Assembly (NCBI GenBank): GCA_000437755.1
Contig: FR900134.1
Location: 23,300-37,558 of the forward strand
Length of the DNA stretch: 14,259 nucleotides
Direction: 5' to 3'
Source of the DNA: Roseburia sp. CAG:303
GTDB taxonomy: Bacteria; Bacillota; Clostridia; Lachnospirales; Lachnospiraceae
Position 1 is the stretch's first letter. Each line of letters begins with the position of its first letter. The position numbers and the translations under genes were made by a program. The notes beneath the pieces were generated by a model, which had not been told where the DNA came from, made no database searches, and worked only from the letters and a program-made list of their open reading frames with translations. Shown here piece by piece: positions 8,023 through 14,259 of the stretch.

Positions 8023-9456
8023 CTATTTCTCCGGATTTAAAATCCGGTTTATCTGATCCACCGTATCCTGATACCATGCCTGATAGGAATCCTCTGTATC
8101 ATACTGTGCAACAGCATCTTCTTCGGTCATACCCTGTGCGGTCAGTTCAAGAACTGCTGCCCTGTCATTCTTTGCTTTGTCCTTTAAAATGGTATCAAGA
8201 ACTTCTCTTGCATCATAACTATTGACAAAAGACGGAAGTGTATAAGTTGTACTCTGATTCATTTTCTCAATGGATATCGTCAGTGTATCAAGTACTTTAT
8301 CCGACACTTTGATATTTTCTTTTTCTACAATATTACGGATATAACCCGCATGGCAGCTTTCCTTTGTTACCGGAAGATAGGATGATTCCACGGCAAAGCT
8401 GACATTTTTTTCACTCTCGGTAAACCATTTCAGGAATTCCGCACTGGCTTTCTCTTTCTTTTCATCGGAATGAATCATCGCCATGCCTGCTCCCTGCTGG
8501 ATCACATAAGACTCTTTTCCTTCAAAATCAGGTACGGGAAGAACCATACATTCTATCTGTGTTCCGGTGTCCTCAGCATCATAATATACTTCATCCGGGA
8601 AATAGGCTGCACTGGAGGTCGAACCGACATAGGCAATGATATCGCCGATTTTCAGATCGTCGCTGGCATATCTGCCTTCTTTTCTGTAATAACCGCTGAT
8701 ATACGGCACATAATAATTATCCCAGAGCTTACGCATGACGTCTTTATCCATCTGAAAATCCAATGTCCCGTCTTTTACCTGAAAAATATCGTTTCCAAGT
8801 TCCAGTGAACCAAGCAGCACATAATTTGCCATAACATCTCTTCCAAACATTGCTTTTCCGCCGGACCAGTCATAATAAAGCTCTGCCGTTTCGGCAAGTC
8901 CTTCCCAGGTTGAAAGCTTTGATATATCTATATTGCACGCGGCTGCAAACTCATCCCACTTTGTCTTGTTTACCATCATAACCTCTGTTGCCTTTGCAAT
9001 CGGAAACAACTTCAGGCTCTTCGCACTGTCAAATCTTCCCTCCTCGATATAGGCATCCACATATCCAGACAATTCTTCCTTTGAAAAATACTGGTCCATA
9101 TCAACCAACAATCCTTTTGCATCAATAGTTTCCGCCATATCGACATAAGCAGAAAACAAATCCGGAAGTGCTTTTGCCCCCACTTTCTTATCTGCGGACG
9201 CATTGATCTGTTCGGAAAGATTGCTGATGGAGTCCATCGCCACTACATTGACCGTAATTCCTTTCTTGATTCCTTCCGTTTCGTTAAACCTCTCAACCAT
9301 GCGGTCAAATGCTGCTTTCTGTGAGCCGCTGTAATAATGCCATATCGTAATTGATGTCTTTTCTTCTTTATGGGAACTCTTCTTTGCATTGTCACATGCT
9401 ACACACATAATGCAGCTTAATAGAATCAATATTCCCGCTAATACTCTTCTCTTCAT
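8023..9456 (-). CDS. Extracellular solute-binding lipoprotein (family 1) without permease genes
   Basis: This 477-residue secreted protein has the look of a family 1 (sugar-type) ABC solute-binding protein. It has a signal peptide with K2-R3-R4, a hydrophobic core at 5-20, and a likely lipobox ending at C21 (CVAC); C15 (LLSC) is a less likely alternative. The mature N-terminus is a charged Lys/Ser/Glu linker. The fold-typical opening is SITIWHYYSGSQKAAFDRMV (35-54), followed by the PDLFSAY strand (98-104) and a later KASAEFLKWFTE helix (336-347). No transmembrane permease or ATPase gene adjoins it. The next gene, 13 bp downstream, is the dCACHE c-di-GMP sensor, so it may present a ligand to that sensor instead of, or as well as, feeding a transporter. 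The ligand cannot be read from the sequence. ATG 9456 follows an AGGAAGGG ribosome binding site at slightly long spacing. Confidence 0.9.
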   Translation of the reverse strand: MKRRVLAGILILLSCIMCVACDNAKKSSHKEEKTSITIWHYYSGSQKAAFDRMVERFNETEGIKKGITVNVVAMDSISNLSEQINASADKKVGAKALPDLFSAYVDMAETIDAKGLLVDMDQYFSKEELSGYVDAYIEEGRFDSAKSLKLFPIAKATEVMMVNKTKWDEFAAACNIDISKLSTWEGLAETAELYYDWSGGKAMFGRDVMANYVLLGSLELGNDIFQVKDGTLDFQMDKDVMRKLWDNYYVPYISGYYRKEGRYASDDLKIGDIIAYVGSTSSAAYFPDEVYYDAEDTGTQIECMVLPVPDFEGKESYVIQQGAGMAMIHSDEKKEKASAEFLKWFTESEKNVSFAVESSYLPVTKESCHAGYIRNIVEKENIKVSDKVLDTLTISIEKMNQSTTYTLPSFVNSYDAREVLDTILKDKAKNDRAAVLELTAQGMTEEDAVAQYDTEDSYQAWYQDTVDQINRILNPEK

Positions 9457-9509
9457 TCTGTGCTTTGCCCTTCCTCTGCCCTGCCATTTCTATTCGCAAT
9501 TTTGTTCTT

Positions 9510-9538
9510 ATGATATCACAAAAAGTAACAGAACACAA
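9510..9538 (-). promoter_or_regulatory. Sigma-A-type extended -10 promoter for the lipoprotein/c-di-GMP/uvr operon
   Basis: On the minus strand a TTGTGT -35 (9533-9538) is followed by exactly 17 bp and a TATCAT -10 (9510-9515). The -10 is preceded by TGA, which makes an extended -10. The predicted transcript would start near 9503, giving a leader of about 47 nt. The leader contains no recognisable riboswitch; in particular I see no c-di-GMP (GEMM) consensus. Confidence 0.62.
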
Positions 9539-9542
9539 TAAC

Positions 9543-9572
9543 TGTCGCACTTATGTTTTGTATATTTCGACA
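9543..9572. promoter_or_regulatory. Possible operator: TGTCG inverted repeat just upstream of the -35
   Basis: TGTCG (9543-9547) and CGACA (9568-9572) form an inverted repeat with a 20-bp AT-rich spacer. It lies 5 bp upstream of the proposed -35 box, where an activator or repressor dimer could bind. The arms are only five bases, so chance is not excluded. Confidence 0.25.
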
Positions 9573-9587
9573 TTTCCTTTAAAGCAG

Positions 9588-9621
9588 GAAAGACTGCCGG
9601 CCCCATGGTCTGCAGTCTTTC
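9588..9621 (-). terminator. Hairpin after the kinase-like gene, probable intrinsic terminator
   Basis: A perfect 10-bp stem GAAAGACTGC / GCAGTCTTTC (9588-9597 with 9612-9621) encloses a 14-nt loop. It lies 18 bp after the stop of the kinase-like gene and ahead of the next operon's promoter, as a minus-strand terminator should. On the minus strand the tail is only moderately T-rich (CTGCTTT). The clean T-run (9622-9630) is on the other side and would favour stopping plus-strand transcription, so the element may act in both directions. Confidence 0.5.
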
Positions 9622-9639
9622 TCTTTTTTTAAAACATTT

Positions 9640-10248
9640 TTATTTTTCTGTCATAAGGCCATACAATGCATCCACGCATCCGTCAATGCCCAGCTTCGCA
9701 CTGTCCAGAACCAGGTCATAATCCCTGAAATTATCCCATTTCCGTTCCGTATTTGCCTTATAATAATTGGCTCTCTTTTTGTCATACTTGCGTCTGACCA
9801 CATCAGCCTGCAGCGGTGCAATCCCGTAATCATGCAGGATTCTTTCCTTCTTCTGCTCATCACTGGAGCAATGGATAAAGACATTTACCACATTTGGATA
9901 TTCTTTTAATGCTTCACTGGCACAGTGTCCGACAAATATTGCCGGCTGTGCGGCTGCAAATCTGCGGATCACTTTCTGCTCTTCCACATATATATGTCCT
10001 TCTCCCGGCAGCATATCCGGATTTGCCGAAACTGCCTGTGACATCAGATATACGGAATATAACAGGCTGTTTGTAACGGTTTCCTCACAATGTTCGATGC
10101 TCTTGATCGAAATATGCCTTTCTTTTGACACTTCTTCGAGAATCTCCCTGCCAAAGCAGGGAATCCCCAGTTTTTCGGAAAGCCGGCGTCCTATCTCTGT
10201 ACCGCCGCTTCCGTATTCTCTCTCTATTGTAAGATATCTGTATTTCAT
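9640..10248 (-). CDS. Cytidylate kinase-like family protein (PF13189 type)
   Basis: This 202-residue cytoplasmic P-loop protein resembles the cytidylate-kinase-like family. It opens with the variant nucleotide-binding loop REYGSGGTEIG (10-20) in place of a classical GxxxxGKS. It then has IFVGHCASEAL (104-114) and a lid-like basic region VVRRKYDKKRANYYK (150-164), and ends with the family-typical YDLVLDSAKLGID (177-189). Family members are presumed nucleoside-monophosphate kinases, but the true substrate is generally unknown, and this is not the housekeeping Cmk. I chose ATG 10248 over an upstream in-frame ATG at 10305 because an ideal AAAGGAG lies 8 nt before it, and the longer version would overlap the preceding gene by 41 bp with a non-conserved basic extension. 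It is the third gene of the exporter operon, 16 bp after the second ABC gene. Confidence 0.88.
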   Translation of the reverse strand: MKYRYLTIEREYGSGGTEIGRRLSEKLGIPCFGREILEEVSKERHISIKSIEHCEETVTNSLLYSVYLMSQAVSANPDMLPGEGHIYVEEQKVIRRFAAAQPAIFVGHCASEALKEYPNVVNVFIHCSSDEQKKERILHDYGIAPLQADVVRRKYDKKRANYYKANTERKWDNFRDYDLVLDSAKLGIDGCVDALYGLMTEK

Positions 10249-10263
10249 CTTCTGCACTCCTTT
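10249..10263 (-). promoter_or_regulatory. Ribosome binding site that fixes the kinase-like gene start
   Basis: Minus-strand AAAGGAG followed by TGCAGAAG and ATG 10248. This near-perfect Shine-Dalgarno at 8-nt spacing argues for the 202-residue protein over the 221-residue version. Confidence 0.85.
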
Positions 10264-10264
10264 C

Positions 10265-12448
10265 TTATGATGCCTGGTCAAACTGGCTGTTATAAAGAGA
10301 CGCATAGAAACCGTCTTTTTCCATCAGTTCTTCATGATTCCCACTCTCTATAATATCTCCATCCTTTAACACGAGGATTAAATCCGCATTTTTTATCGTA
10401 GATAATCTGTGTGCAATGACAAATGAGGTTCTGTTTTCCATCAGTTTATCCATCGCAGACTGTATCTGCTGCTCTGTTCTTGTATCTACGGAAGAGGTTG
10501 CTTCATCCAGGATTAACATCGGCTTATCCGCTATCATGGCTCTTGCAATCGTGAGCTGCTGCTTCTGTCCCTGTGATAAATTGACCTGGTCATTTAATAC
10601 GGTGTCATAGCCCTGCGGCAGGGTACGGATAAAATGATCGAGTCCTACTGCTTTGCATGCATTTTTCACTTTTTCATCCGGTACACCATCTGCACAGTAA
10701 ACAAGGTTTTCCCGGATTGTACCTTCAAAAAGCCAGGTATCCTGCAATACCATACAGAACTGGTCATGTACGGTTTCCCGCTTCATTTCGCTGGTGGACA
10801 CTCCGTCAATGCTGATCTTTCCACCCTGAATCTCATGAAAACGCATGAGCAGATTGACCAGTGTTGATTTTCCGGCACCTGTCGGTCCTACGATTGCGAC
10901 CTTCTGTCCCGGCTTTGCCATTGCACTGAAATCGTGAATAATGGTTCTGTCCGTTCCTTCATAGCCGAATTTTACATGTTCAAAAGCAACTTCCCCTCTG
11001 ATTTTTCCGAGGTTTTCAATCTTGCCGTCTTCGTTTTCCATCTCTTCTGCCTCAAGAAAGTCGAATACACGTTCTCCGGCAGCTGCTGCGGACTGCATGG
11101 TCTGTACTGCCTGTGCAATCTGTGCAAGCGGCTGGGTAAAGTAACGTACATACATCATAAATGCCACAATGACACCAAAGCTGATTTTTCCGTTCAGTGC
11201 CATAGCACCGCCTACCACACACACTGCCACATAACCGAGATTTCCGATAAAACTCATGACAGGCATCATCATTCCGGACAGGCACTGCGCACGGAATCCG
11301 CTTTCCTGAAGATTTGTATTCATTTCATCAAAGATTTTCTGTGCATTATGTTCGCCATTGTATGCTTTTACCACCGTATGTCCGGTATAAATCTCTTCAA
11401 TATGGCCGTTGATTTCACCCAGATGCTTCTGCTGTCTGCGGAAATACTTCTGGCTCTTTCCCATGATGACAAACATGATGATAAATCCAATCAGGCTCGC
11501 TCCCACTGCCGTCAGTGTCATCCACCGGTCTGTGACAAGCATCATAATAAAGCTTCCGGCAAATAAGATGAGTGCTGATATGAGGTTTCCAATACTCTGG
11601 TTTAAGGACTGTCCGATGGTATCCACATCATTGGTAACGCGGGATAATACATCTCCGGTTGTTGTCCGGTTGTAGAACCACATCGGCAGACAATTGATTT
11701 TTTCCGAAATGTCGGAACGCATCTGTTTTGACACTTTCTGGGTAATCGTTGCCATGATGATTCCCTGAATGGCAGATAACACATAGCTGCAGGCATATAA
11801 GATTACCAGCACGATTCCGATATGAAATACCTTATCCATGTCAATCGCAGGTTTTATAAGCTGATAAACAGAATCTGGCAGTTTATCAAATACTGCTAAC
11901 ATGGAATCTGCGTCATCTCCTGCTTCTGCCATGAGGTTTGTCATCTCTAACTGTTCCGCACCTGTGATCACGGTCTTATCCACCGTAATATCGGTATACA
12001 GTGCTTTTTTTACAGCATCCGGCAATTTTTGTACGGCTTCGCTCTTCTGTGTGTCATCTGCTCCATCGAGTGAAGCAAAAATTTCCATGGTCATTCTCTG
12101 GTCTTCAAAGGAAATCACCTGCCCGTTTACCTCAAGCTCCATCTGCATATTCTCTGTATCGGAAAGATTTCCTGCAATTTCCGTTATGACCGTCTGCATA
12201 TTTGCCGCAATATTCTCTGACATCACCGTAGATATTTCCTGCAATTTATCCGTATCCGGAGAAATACCGGAAGTAACGGCATCCGTCATATCGGATAATT
12301 TATCCGGTCCTACCAGGGTGCAGACAGTTCCTGCTGCCGCACAGACAAGGGCAATCACCAGAATAACCAGATATTTTCTGCAATATCCGAGCAATTTTTT
12401 CCATGTGCCGACCAGATCCTTCGGTTTTTCCTGTTTTCTATTTCTCAT
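10265..12448 (-). CDS. Heterodimeric ABC exporter, catalytic half with large extracellular insertion (TM288/BmrD-like)
   Basis: This is a 727-residue type IV (type I exporter) half-transporter with TMD and NBD fused. TM1 is at about 26-46. A 155-160-residue insertion (about 48-205) lies where a short TM1-TM2 loop is expected and is predicted to be extracellular. TM2 begins near 207, and the remaining helices run to about 445. The NBD has Walker A GPTGAGKST (521-529), signature NLSQGQ (623-628), Walker B LILDE with catalytic E649, and H-loop H680 (IAHR). LSQGQ with intact E and H is the TM288-like pattern and complements the degenerate partner. B. subtilis BmrD is known to carry an extracellular domain; the one here seems larger and contains an internal repeat. 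The gene starts within the preceding stop (TAATG) after AAAGGAGG. Such pairs are usually annotated as multidrug exporters, but the substrate is unknown here. Confidence 0.94.
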   Translation of the reverse strand: MRNRKQEKPKDLVGTWKKLLGYCRKYLVILVIALVCAAAGTVCTLVGPDKLSDMTDAVTSGISPDTDKLQEISTVMSENIAANMQTVITEIAGNLSDTENMQMELEVNGQVISFEDQRMTMEIFASLDGADDTQKSEAVQKLPDAVKKALYTDITVDKTVITGAEQLEMTNLMAEAGDDADSMLAVFDKLPDSVYQLIKPAIDMDKVFHIGIVLVILYACSYVLSAIQGIIMATITQKVSKQMRSDISEKINCLPMWFYNRTTTGDVLSRVTNDVDTIGQSLNQSIGNLISALILFAGSFIMMLVTDRWMTLTAVGASLIGFIIMFVIMGKSQKYFRRQQKHLGEINGHIEEIYTGHTVVKAYNGEHNAQKIFDEMNTNLQESGFRAQCLSGMMMPVMSFIGNLGYVAVCVVGGAMALNGKISFGVIVAFMMYVRYFTQPLAQIAQAVQTMQSAAAAGERVFDFLEAEEMENEDGKIENLGKIRGEVAFEHVKFGYEGTDRTIIHDFSAMAKPGQKVAIVGPTGAGKSTLVNLLMRFHEIQGGKISIDGVSTSEMKRETVHDQFCMVLQDTWLFEGTIRENLVYCADGVPDEKVKNACKAVGLDHFIRTLPQGYDTVLNDQVNLSQGQKQQLTIARAMIADKPMLILDEATSSVDTRTEQQIQSAMDKLMENRTSFVIAHRLSTIKNADLILVLKDGDIIESGNHEELMEKDGFYASLYNSQFDQAS
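11831..12058 (-). repeat. Degenerate internal protein repeat in the exporter extracellular domain
   Basis: Residues 131-158 and 178-206 of the 727-residue ABC protein align as DD-(8/9)-KLPD[AS]V-(7)-I-(2)-DK. The best-matching 19-residue core (140-158 versus 188-206) has 8 identities plus conservative changes. The repeat is visible in protein and not obvious in DNA, so it is an old duplication or a structural repeat. Confidence 0.55.
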
Positions 12449-14205
12449 TACGCAAGTTCCTCCTTTGAAAGCTGTGACAATGCGATCTTCTGGTAAACAT
12501 CACAATCCCGCATTAAGTCTTCGTGTCGTCCCATGCCTGAAATCTTTCCATCCTCTAAAACGATGATCTTATCCGCATCCCGGATCGTGCCGATTCGCTG
12601 TGCCACAATGATTCTGGTGATATCTTTGCACTTCTCATCCAGTGTTTTCCGGAGCACTTTGTCCGTCCGGTAATCCAGTGCAGAGAAGGAATCATCAAAA
12701 ATGAGGATTTCCGGTTTTCTTGCGATGGCTCTTGCAATGGAGAGTCTCTGCTTCTGTCCGCCGGAGAAATTAGAACCATTCTGTGCCACATAGGCATCTT
12801 TTCCGTCTTCCAGTGATTTTATAAATTCCTCTGCCTGTGCGATGTTTAAAGCCTCATCGATCTCTTCGTCCGAAGGATCTGCTTTTCCGTTTTCCCCATA
12901 GGCAATATTGGAACGGATATTTCCAGTAAATAAAGTTGCTTTCTGTGAAATATATCCGATTTTGTTTCTCAGTTCTTCCTGTTTATATTCCTTAACATTT
13001 CTTCCGTCTACCAGCACTTCCCCCTGTGTTGCATCATAAAAACGCGGAATCAGGTTGATAACGGTACTCTTACCGCAGCCGGTTGAACCGATGAGTGCCA
13101 CGGTTTCACCTTTCTTTGCCGTAAAGCTGATATTTTCAAGGACACATTCCTCTGCGTCCGGATACCGGAAAGATACATTGGAAAATTCGATTTCGCCTGT
13201 CTCTCCTGCTTTTCCTTCACTCTCTGTACCATCGAGAATGGACGGTTTTGTGTCAAGCACTTCACAGATACGGTTTGCTGCTACGGATGCTCTCGGCAGA
13301 ATCATAAAGATCATGACTAACATCATAAATGCCATAACTACCTGGATGGCATACTGGGAAAATACCATCATATCAGAAAATAATGAAATCTTTCCTGACA
13401 TTCCCGCATCGTTAATCAGTATTGCACCAATCCAGTAAATCGCAAGCATCAGCCCGCTCATGACAAGCTGGATGCTCGGCATCATAAATGCCATGGTTCT
13501 CTGTGCAAAAAGGTTCGTGCCTGTGAGTGCCTCATTTGCATTCTCAAACTTTTCTTCCTGATAACCTTCCGCATTGTAAGCCCTTACAACGGAAAGTCCG
13601 GTAAGATTTTCCCTGGTTACACGGTTTAAATCATCCGTTAAGGACTGTATCTTTTTAAACTTTGGTGTTACAAGCACCAGACAGACTCCGACCACGATAA
13701 GCAGTATAACAACCGCTGCCGCCGTTGTCAGTGTCCACTGCCACTGTTTATCTGCAATCTTTAAAATTGCCCACACAGCCATAATCGGTGCTTTTACCAG
13801 CATCTGCAGTCCCATTACAAGCAGCATCTGAATCTGTGTCACGTCATTGGTGGAACGCGTAATCAGACTCGCCGTTGAAAAATGTCCAATTTCTTCCATT
13901 GAAAATGACTGCACCTTCGCAAATAATTTTCCTCTTAACACTGCGGCAAATCCTGTTGCAATCTTCGCTGCACAGACTGCCGTAAGCACTGCCGCCAGAA
14001 GGCTTCCCAATGCACACAGAAGCATCTTGCCGCCCGCAGTCAGCATCTCACTCATTGTACTTCCATCCGTCTGCACCATCCTTGTGATATCCGCCATATA
14101 ATCCGGCATTGTCAAATCCAGCCAGACCTGCAGAACGATAAAAACCATCACCAGGGCAATCAAAGCCCATTCCTGCGACCTTAAATTCTTAAATATCTTT
14201 ATCAA
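12448..14205 (-). CDS. Heterodimeric ABC exporter, degenerate-site half (TM287/BmrC-like)
   Basis: This 585-residue half-transporter has about six membrane helices (first at about 14-34, next at about 58-85, others to about 303) and a C-terminal ATPase. Walker A is GSTGCGKST (373-381) and the signature is FSGGQ (480-484). Walker B reads LIFDD, with D505 in place of the catalytic glutamate, and the H-loop histidine is Q536 (VAQR). These are the hallmark changes of the non-hydrolysing site in asymmetric exporters such as TM287/288 and BmrCD. It should therefore work only with the next gene, which overlaps it by one base. Start: no ATG is suitably placed; TTG 14205 has AAGGAG 9 nt upstream and gives a family-typical N-terminus. 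The upstream promoter and any regulator gene are beyond the window. Confidence 0.94.
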   Translation of the reverse strand: MIKIFKNLRSQEWALIALVMVFIVLQVWLDLTMPDYMADITRMVQTDGSTMSEMLTAGGKMLLCALGSLLAAVLTAVCAAKIATGFAAVLRGKLFAKVQSFSMEEIGHFSTASLITRSTNDVTQIQMLLVMGLQMLVKAPIMAVWAILKIADKQWQWTLTTAAAVVILLIVVGVCLVLVTPKFKKIQSLTDDLNRVTRENLTGLSVVRAYNAEGYQEEKFENANEALTGTNLFAQRTMAFMMPSIQLVMSGLMLAIYWIGAILINDAGMSGKISLFSDMMVFSQYAIQVVMAFMMLVMIFMILPRASVAANRICEVLDTKPSILDGTESEGKAGETGEIEFSNVSFRYPDAEECVLENISFTAKKGETVALIGSTGCGKSTVINLIPRFYDATQGEVLVDGRNVKEYKQEELRNKIGYISQKATLFTGNIRSNIAYGENGKADPSDEEIDEALNIAQAEEFIKSLEDGKDAYVAQNGSNFSGGQKQRLSIARAIARKPEILIFDDSFSALDYRTDKVLRKTLDEKCKDITRIIVAQRIGTIRDADKIIVLEDGKISGMGRHEDLMRDCDVYQKIALSQLSKEELA

Positions 14206-14221
14206 TTTATGTTACTCCTTT
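14206..14221 (-). promoter_or_regulatory. Ribosome binding site supporting a TTG start
   Basis: Minus-strand AAAGGAG (14215-14221) lies 9 nt before TTG 14205. Good spacing and the lack of a nearby in-frame ATG support the TTG start. A TTG start may keep the first exporter subunit modestly expressed. Confidence 0.8.
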
Positions 14222-14238
14222 CTGATTCAAAATTTTTT

Positions 14239-14254
14239 AGTTAATTGCGAAACT
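14239..14254. promoter_or_regulatory. Possible MarR-type operator upstream of the exporter genes
   Basis: AGTTTCGCAATTAACT (minus strand) is an imperfect 16-bp palindrome with AGTT/AACT ends, 18 bp upstream of the Shine-Dalgarno. It resembles a degenerate AGTTGC-N4-GCAACT type MarR site, 5/6 in one half and 4/6 in the other. The symmetry is partial and the window ends 5 bp further on, so this is tentative. Confidence 0.27.
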
Positions 14255-14259
14255 CATAA

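Noticed and set aside
9457..9639. A c-di-GMP riboswitch in the leader of the lipoprotein/c-di-GMP operon
   Set aside because: The predicted leader is only about 47 nt and lacks the GEMM core sequences.
10249..10305. An N-terminal extension of the kinase-like protein starting at 10305
   Set aside because: It overlaps the preceding ABC gene, adds a non-conserved basic stretch, and the ideal Shine-Dalgarno points to ATG 10248.
11901..12566. A long plus-strand open frame of about 220 codons opposite the exporter genes, and similar plus-strand frames at 26-526, 1004-1537, 4064-4606 and 10934-11566
   Set aside because: They lie antisense to well-recognised conserved genes, show no family resemblance and are explained by the codon bias of the minus-strand genes.
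1..14259. Mobile element, phage or CRISPR content
   Set aside because: No transposase, integrase or cas-like frames, no terminal inverted repeats and no spaced direct repeats were seen; the only DNA-level tandem repeat noted is the 19-bp duplication in uvrA.

Overview
The window looks like a chromosomal segment of a Gram-positive Clostridia bacterium, most likely Lachnospiraceae. This rests on moderate G+C, strong AAAGGAG-type ribosome binding sites, a lipoprotein-anchored solute-binding protein, a BmrCD/TM287-288-like exporter pair, a PF13189 cytidylate-kinase-like protein, and the protein family flavours. The family placement is an inference; no marker gene here fixes the genus. Every supported gene lies on the minus strand, so the gene order below runs from high to low coordinates.

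Region 1 (14259 to about 9588) is an export operon. A heterodimeric ABC exporter is encoded by a 585-residue degenerate-site half starting at TTG (14205) and a 727-residue catalytic half. The two genes overlap as TAATG. A small PF13189-type nucleotide kinase-like protein follows 16 bp later. A hairpin at 9588-9621 then separates this operon from the next. The promoter and any regulator of the exporter lie beyond the right edge, but an imperfect palindrome at 14239-14254 resembles a MarR-type operator.

Region 2 (9540 to the left edge) looks like one transcription unit. A good extended -10 promoter (9510-9538) precedes a solute-binding lipoprotein without permease genes, then a membrane dCACHE-PAS-GGDEF-EAL cyclic-di-GMP protein, uvrB (whose start overlaps the end of the EAL gene by 8 bases), a divergent gpsA-like dehydrogenase, and uvrA, which runs off the left edge. 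The layout suggests that the lipoprotein and the sensor form an extracellular-ligand to c-di-GMP pathway, with nucleotide-excision-repair genes on the same mRNA.

The most striking observation is that uvrA is broken in this sequence. A perfect 19-bp tandem duplication at 1860-1897, just after the first Walker A region, shifts the frame and ends the product after about 94 residues. The remaining 620 or so UvrA codons in the window are open and well conserved. This is either a very recent, slippage-reversible mutation or an assembly error. Two other points merit a look: the catalytic exporter half carries a large extracellular insertion containing an internal repeat, and the gpsA-like protein lacks some usual GpsA motifs. 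No RNA genes, CRISPR arrays, insertion sequences or phage genes were seen.
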